Shown: piece by piece, positions 42,919-43,625 of the stretch | Numbering within the stretch: position 1 is the first letter of the stretch | Layout: the number at the start of each line of letters is the position of its first letter | Assembly (NCBI GenBank): GCA_964472505.1 | Contig: CAYYQW010000028.1 | Span: 1-43,625 of the forward strand | Length of the DNA: 43,625 bases | Direction of reading: 5' to 3' | Origin: JAYEIA01 sp964472505 | GTDB lineage: Bacteria > Bacteroidota > Bacteroidia > Bacteroidales > JAADGE01 | Position numbers and translations under genes: made by a program | Notes under the pieces: generated by a model | What the model saw: only the letters and a program-made list of their open reading frames with translations | Told to the model about the DNA's origin: nothing | The model's database searches: none

Positions 42919-43251
42919 ATGGAAACAAAAAATGAAAAAATGAGAAAAATGACTCTGTCCCAATTAAAAGATAGAGATATTGGAAAAATTGGAACACCCG
43001 ACCGAGATAAATATGAATTTGATTTACAAATGGAAGTTCTTGGAGAAATGATAAAAACCGTTAGAAAAGAGCGTAAATTGACACAAGAACAGCTTGGAGA
43101 ATTAATCGGAGTTCAAAAATCACAAATTTCAAAATTAGAACGAAACACAAAAAATGTAACCATCGAAACTATTTTGAAAGTTTTTAAAGCTCTAAAAGCA
43201 AAGGTGAAATTTAGTGTAGAAATGGACCGGACTGAATTCAAAATAGCGTAA
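42919..43251 (+). CDS. higA: HigA-type XRE antitoxin
   Basis: The 110-residue protein has a charged N-terminal 40 residues and an XRE helix-turn-helix in the second half (KERKLTQEQLGELIGVQKSQ, then ISKLERN), about residues 50-100. It would neutralise the toxin and repress the operon. It starts 5 bases after the toxin stop. Unlike the antitoxin at 740 it has no peptidase domain. Confidence 0.88.
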   Translation: METKNEKMRKMTLSQLKDRDIGKIGTPDRDKYEFDLQMEVLGEMIKTVRKERKLTQEQLGELIGVQKSQISKLERNTKNVTIETILKVFKALKAKVKFSVEMDRTEFKIA

Positions 43252-43625
43252 AATTAACATTACCGGCAACATTTGAAATTGATAAAGGAAAAGCGAAGCG
43301 AGTAAGGCATAGTGAGTTCAAACCGGAAACATTAATTCGGGACGGATTGACACTCTATCAATTTCCCTGCGCCCGTGCGGTGTTTTCACCCCGCAGAGTT
43401 TTAAGTCTGCCTGTTGCAAGTTCAAATCTGTTAAATTTCAGCTATTTAGTATCTGACAGAAAATGTCAAATTCAAGGCTTTTTTCTTTTCCGGATTTTCT
43501 TTTGCTTATTCTTTTAGGAAAATGTAATTTTAGCATGGAAAAACGGGCATAACGATGCGGGAAATAAATGCCGGGTGGTTATACAAACGATTCATTGCAT
43601 AAGAAATGAAACAAGATAATATTTA
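43252..43625. other. Non-coding tail after the second HigBA, to window end
   Basis: These 374 bases hold no gene. The first part includes CATTACCGGCAACATTTG near 43258 and a GCAGA/TCTGC stem around 43393-43410. The second part is tail copy E. The sequence continues past the window. Confidence 0.6.
43421..43592. repeat. TA-associated tail with hairpin-GTT element, copy E
   Basis: The tail is related to copy D (shared TTCAAATCTGTTAAAT and AAAATGTAATTTTA blocks). It ends in ATAAC (43549-43553), GGGAAATAAATGCCGGG and GGTTATA (43577-43583). Here the final bases are CAAACGATT rather than TAAATGTT. It lies after a HigBA pair, as D lies after ParDE. Confidence 0.7.

Noticed and set aside
43378..43432. 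tRNA-like sequence (GCAGA/TCTGC stem, GTTCAAATC)
   Set aside because: The would-be anticodon loop has eight bases, the T stem does not pair, and no acceptor or D stem is present on either strand. GTTCAAATC-like text is also part of the repeated tail family (copy D at 42276).

Overview
The window looks like chromosomal DNA of a member of the Bacteroidota. The clues are repeated exact matches to the Bacteroidota -7 promoter element TAnnTTTG, weak AT-rich ribosome binding sites, a glycogen synthase/glycogen phosphorylase fusion, and YfhO, DUF4846 and VPS10-propeller proteins. No rRNA, tRNA, CRISPR array or transposase is visible.

Layout. (1) 1-6705 is an AT-rich accessory segment: a HigB/HigA-ImmA toxin-antitoxin module between two identical 212-bp repeats, a DUF4238 gene, a DUF262-HNH-HEPN gene, and a nuclease-like gene followed by a beaheaded MBL-hydrolase fragment. 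The DUF4238 and DUF262 genes each end in a long imperfect palindrome whose outer arm complements the first bases of the same unit, which is the layout of integron gene cassettes. No integrase is seen. (2) 6832-10718 is a CydDC-like ABC exporter pair plus a small membrane protein. (3) 11014-17025 holds surface-polysaccharide genes: YfhO, a GT2 glycosyltransferase, a DUF115-like protein and, facing them, a flippase. The flippase is paired with the 1400-residue glycogen enzyme (17041-21243). (4) 21512-23125 is a lipoprotein amidase. (5) 23443-25762 is an ECF sigma factor, a membrane anti-sigma-like protein and a probable outer-membrane protein. (6) 26396-33271 is a tight six-gene minus-strand operon: PqqD-like protein, ATP-grasp ligase, PLP decarboxylase, urea-transporter/M23 peptidase fusion, TPR-barrel protein, TPR protein. 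(7) 33606-37305 holds an AraC regulator, DUF4846, an aldo/keto reductase and malate dehydrogenase. (8) 37551-40811 is a large secreted VPS10-type propeller protein.

The most unusual element follows at 41013-41468, between two terminators: four tandem micro-ORFs of 23-26 codons at an exact 128-bp period. Each encodes an arginine-rich peptide beginning M-[K/N]-TRYFNSRI. Most changes in the shared part are synonymous, and the array is preceded by an ECF-type promoter (TGTAACC...CGT). These would be missed by ordinary gene calling.

From 41591 to the end is a second accessory segment with a ParDE and a HigBA toxin-antitoxin pair. Each is followed by a related AT-rich tail ending in a short hairpin and the bases GTT. 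The same hairpin family ends the 212-bp repeats at the left edge, linking the two accessory segments.
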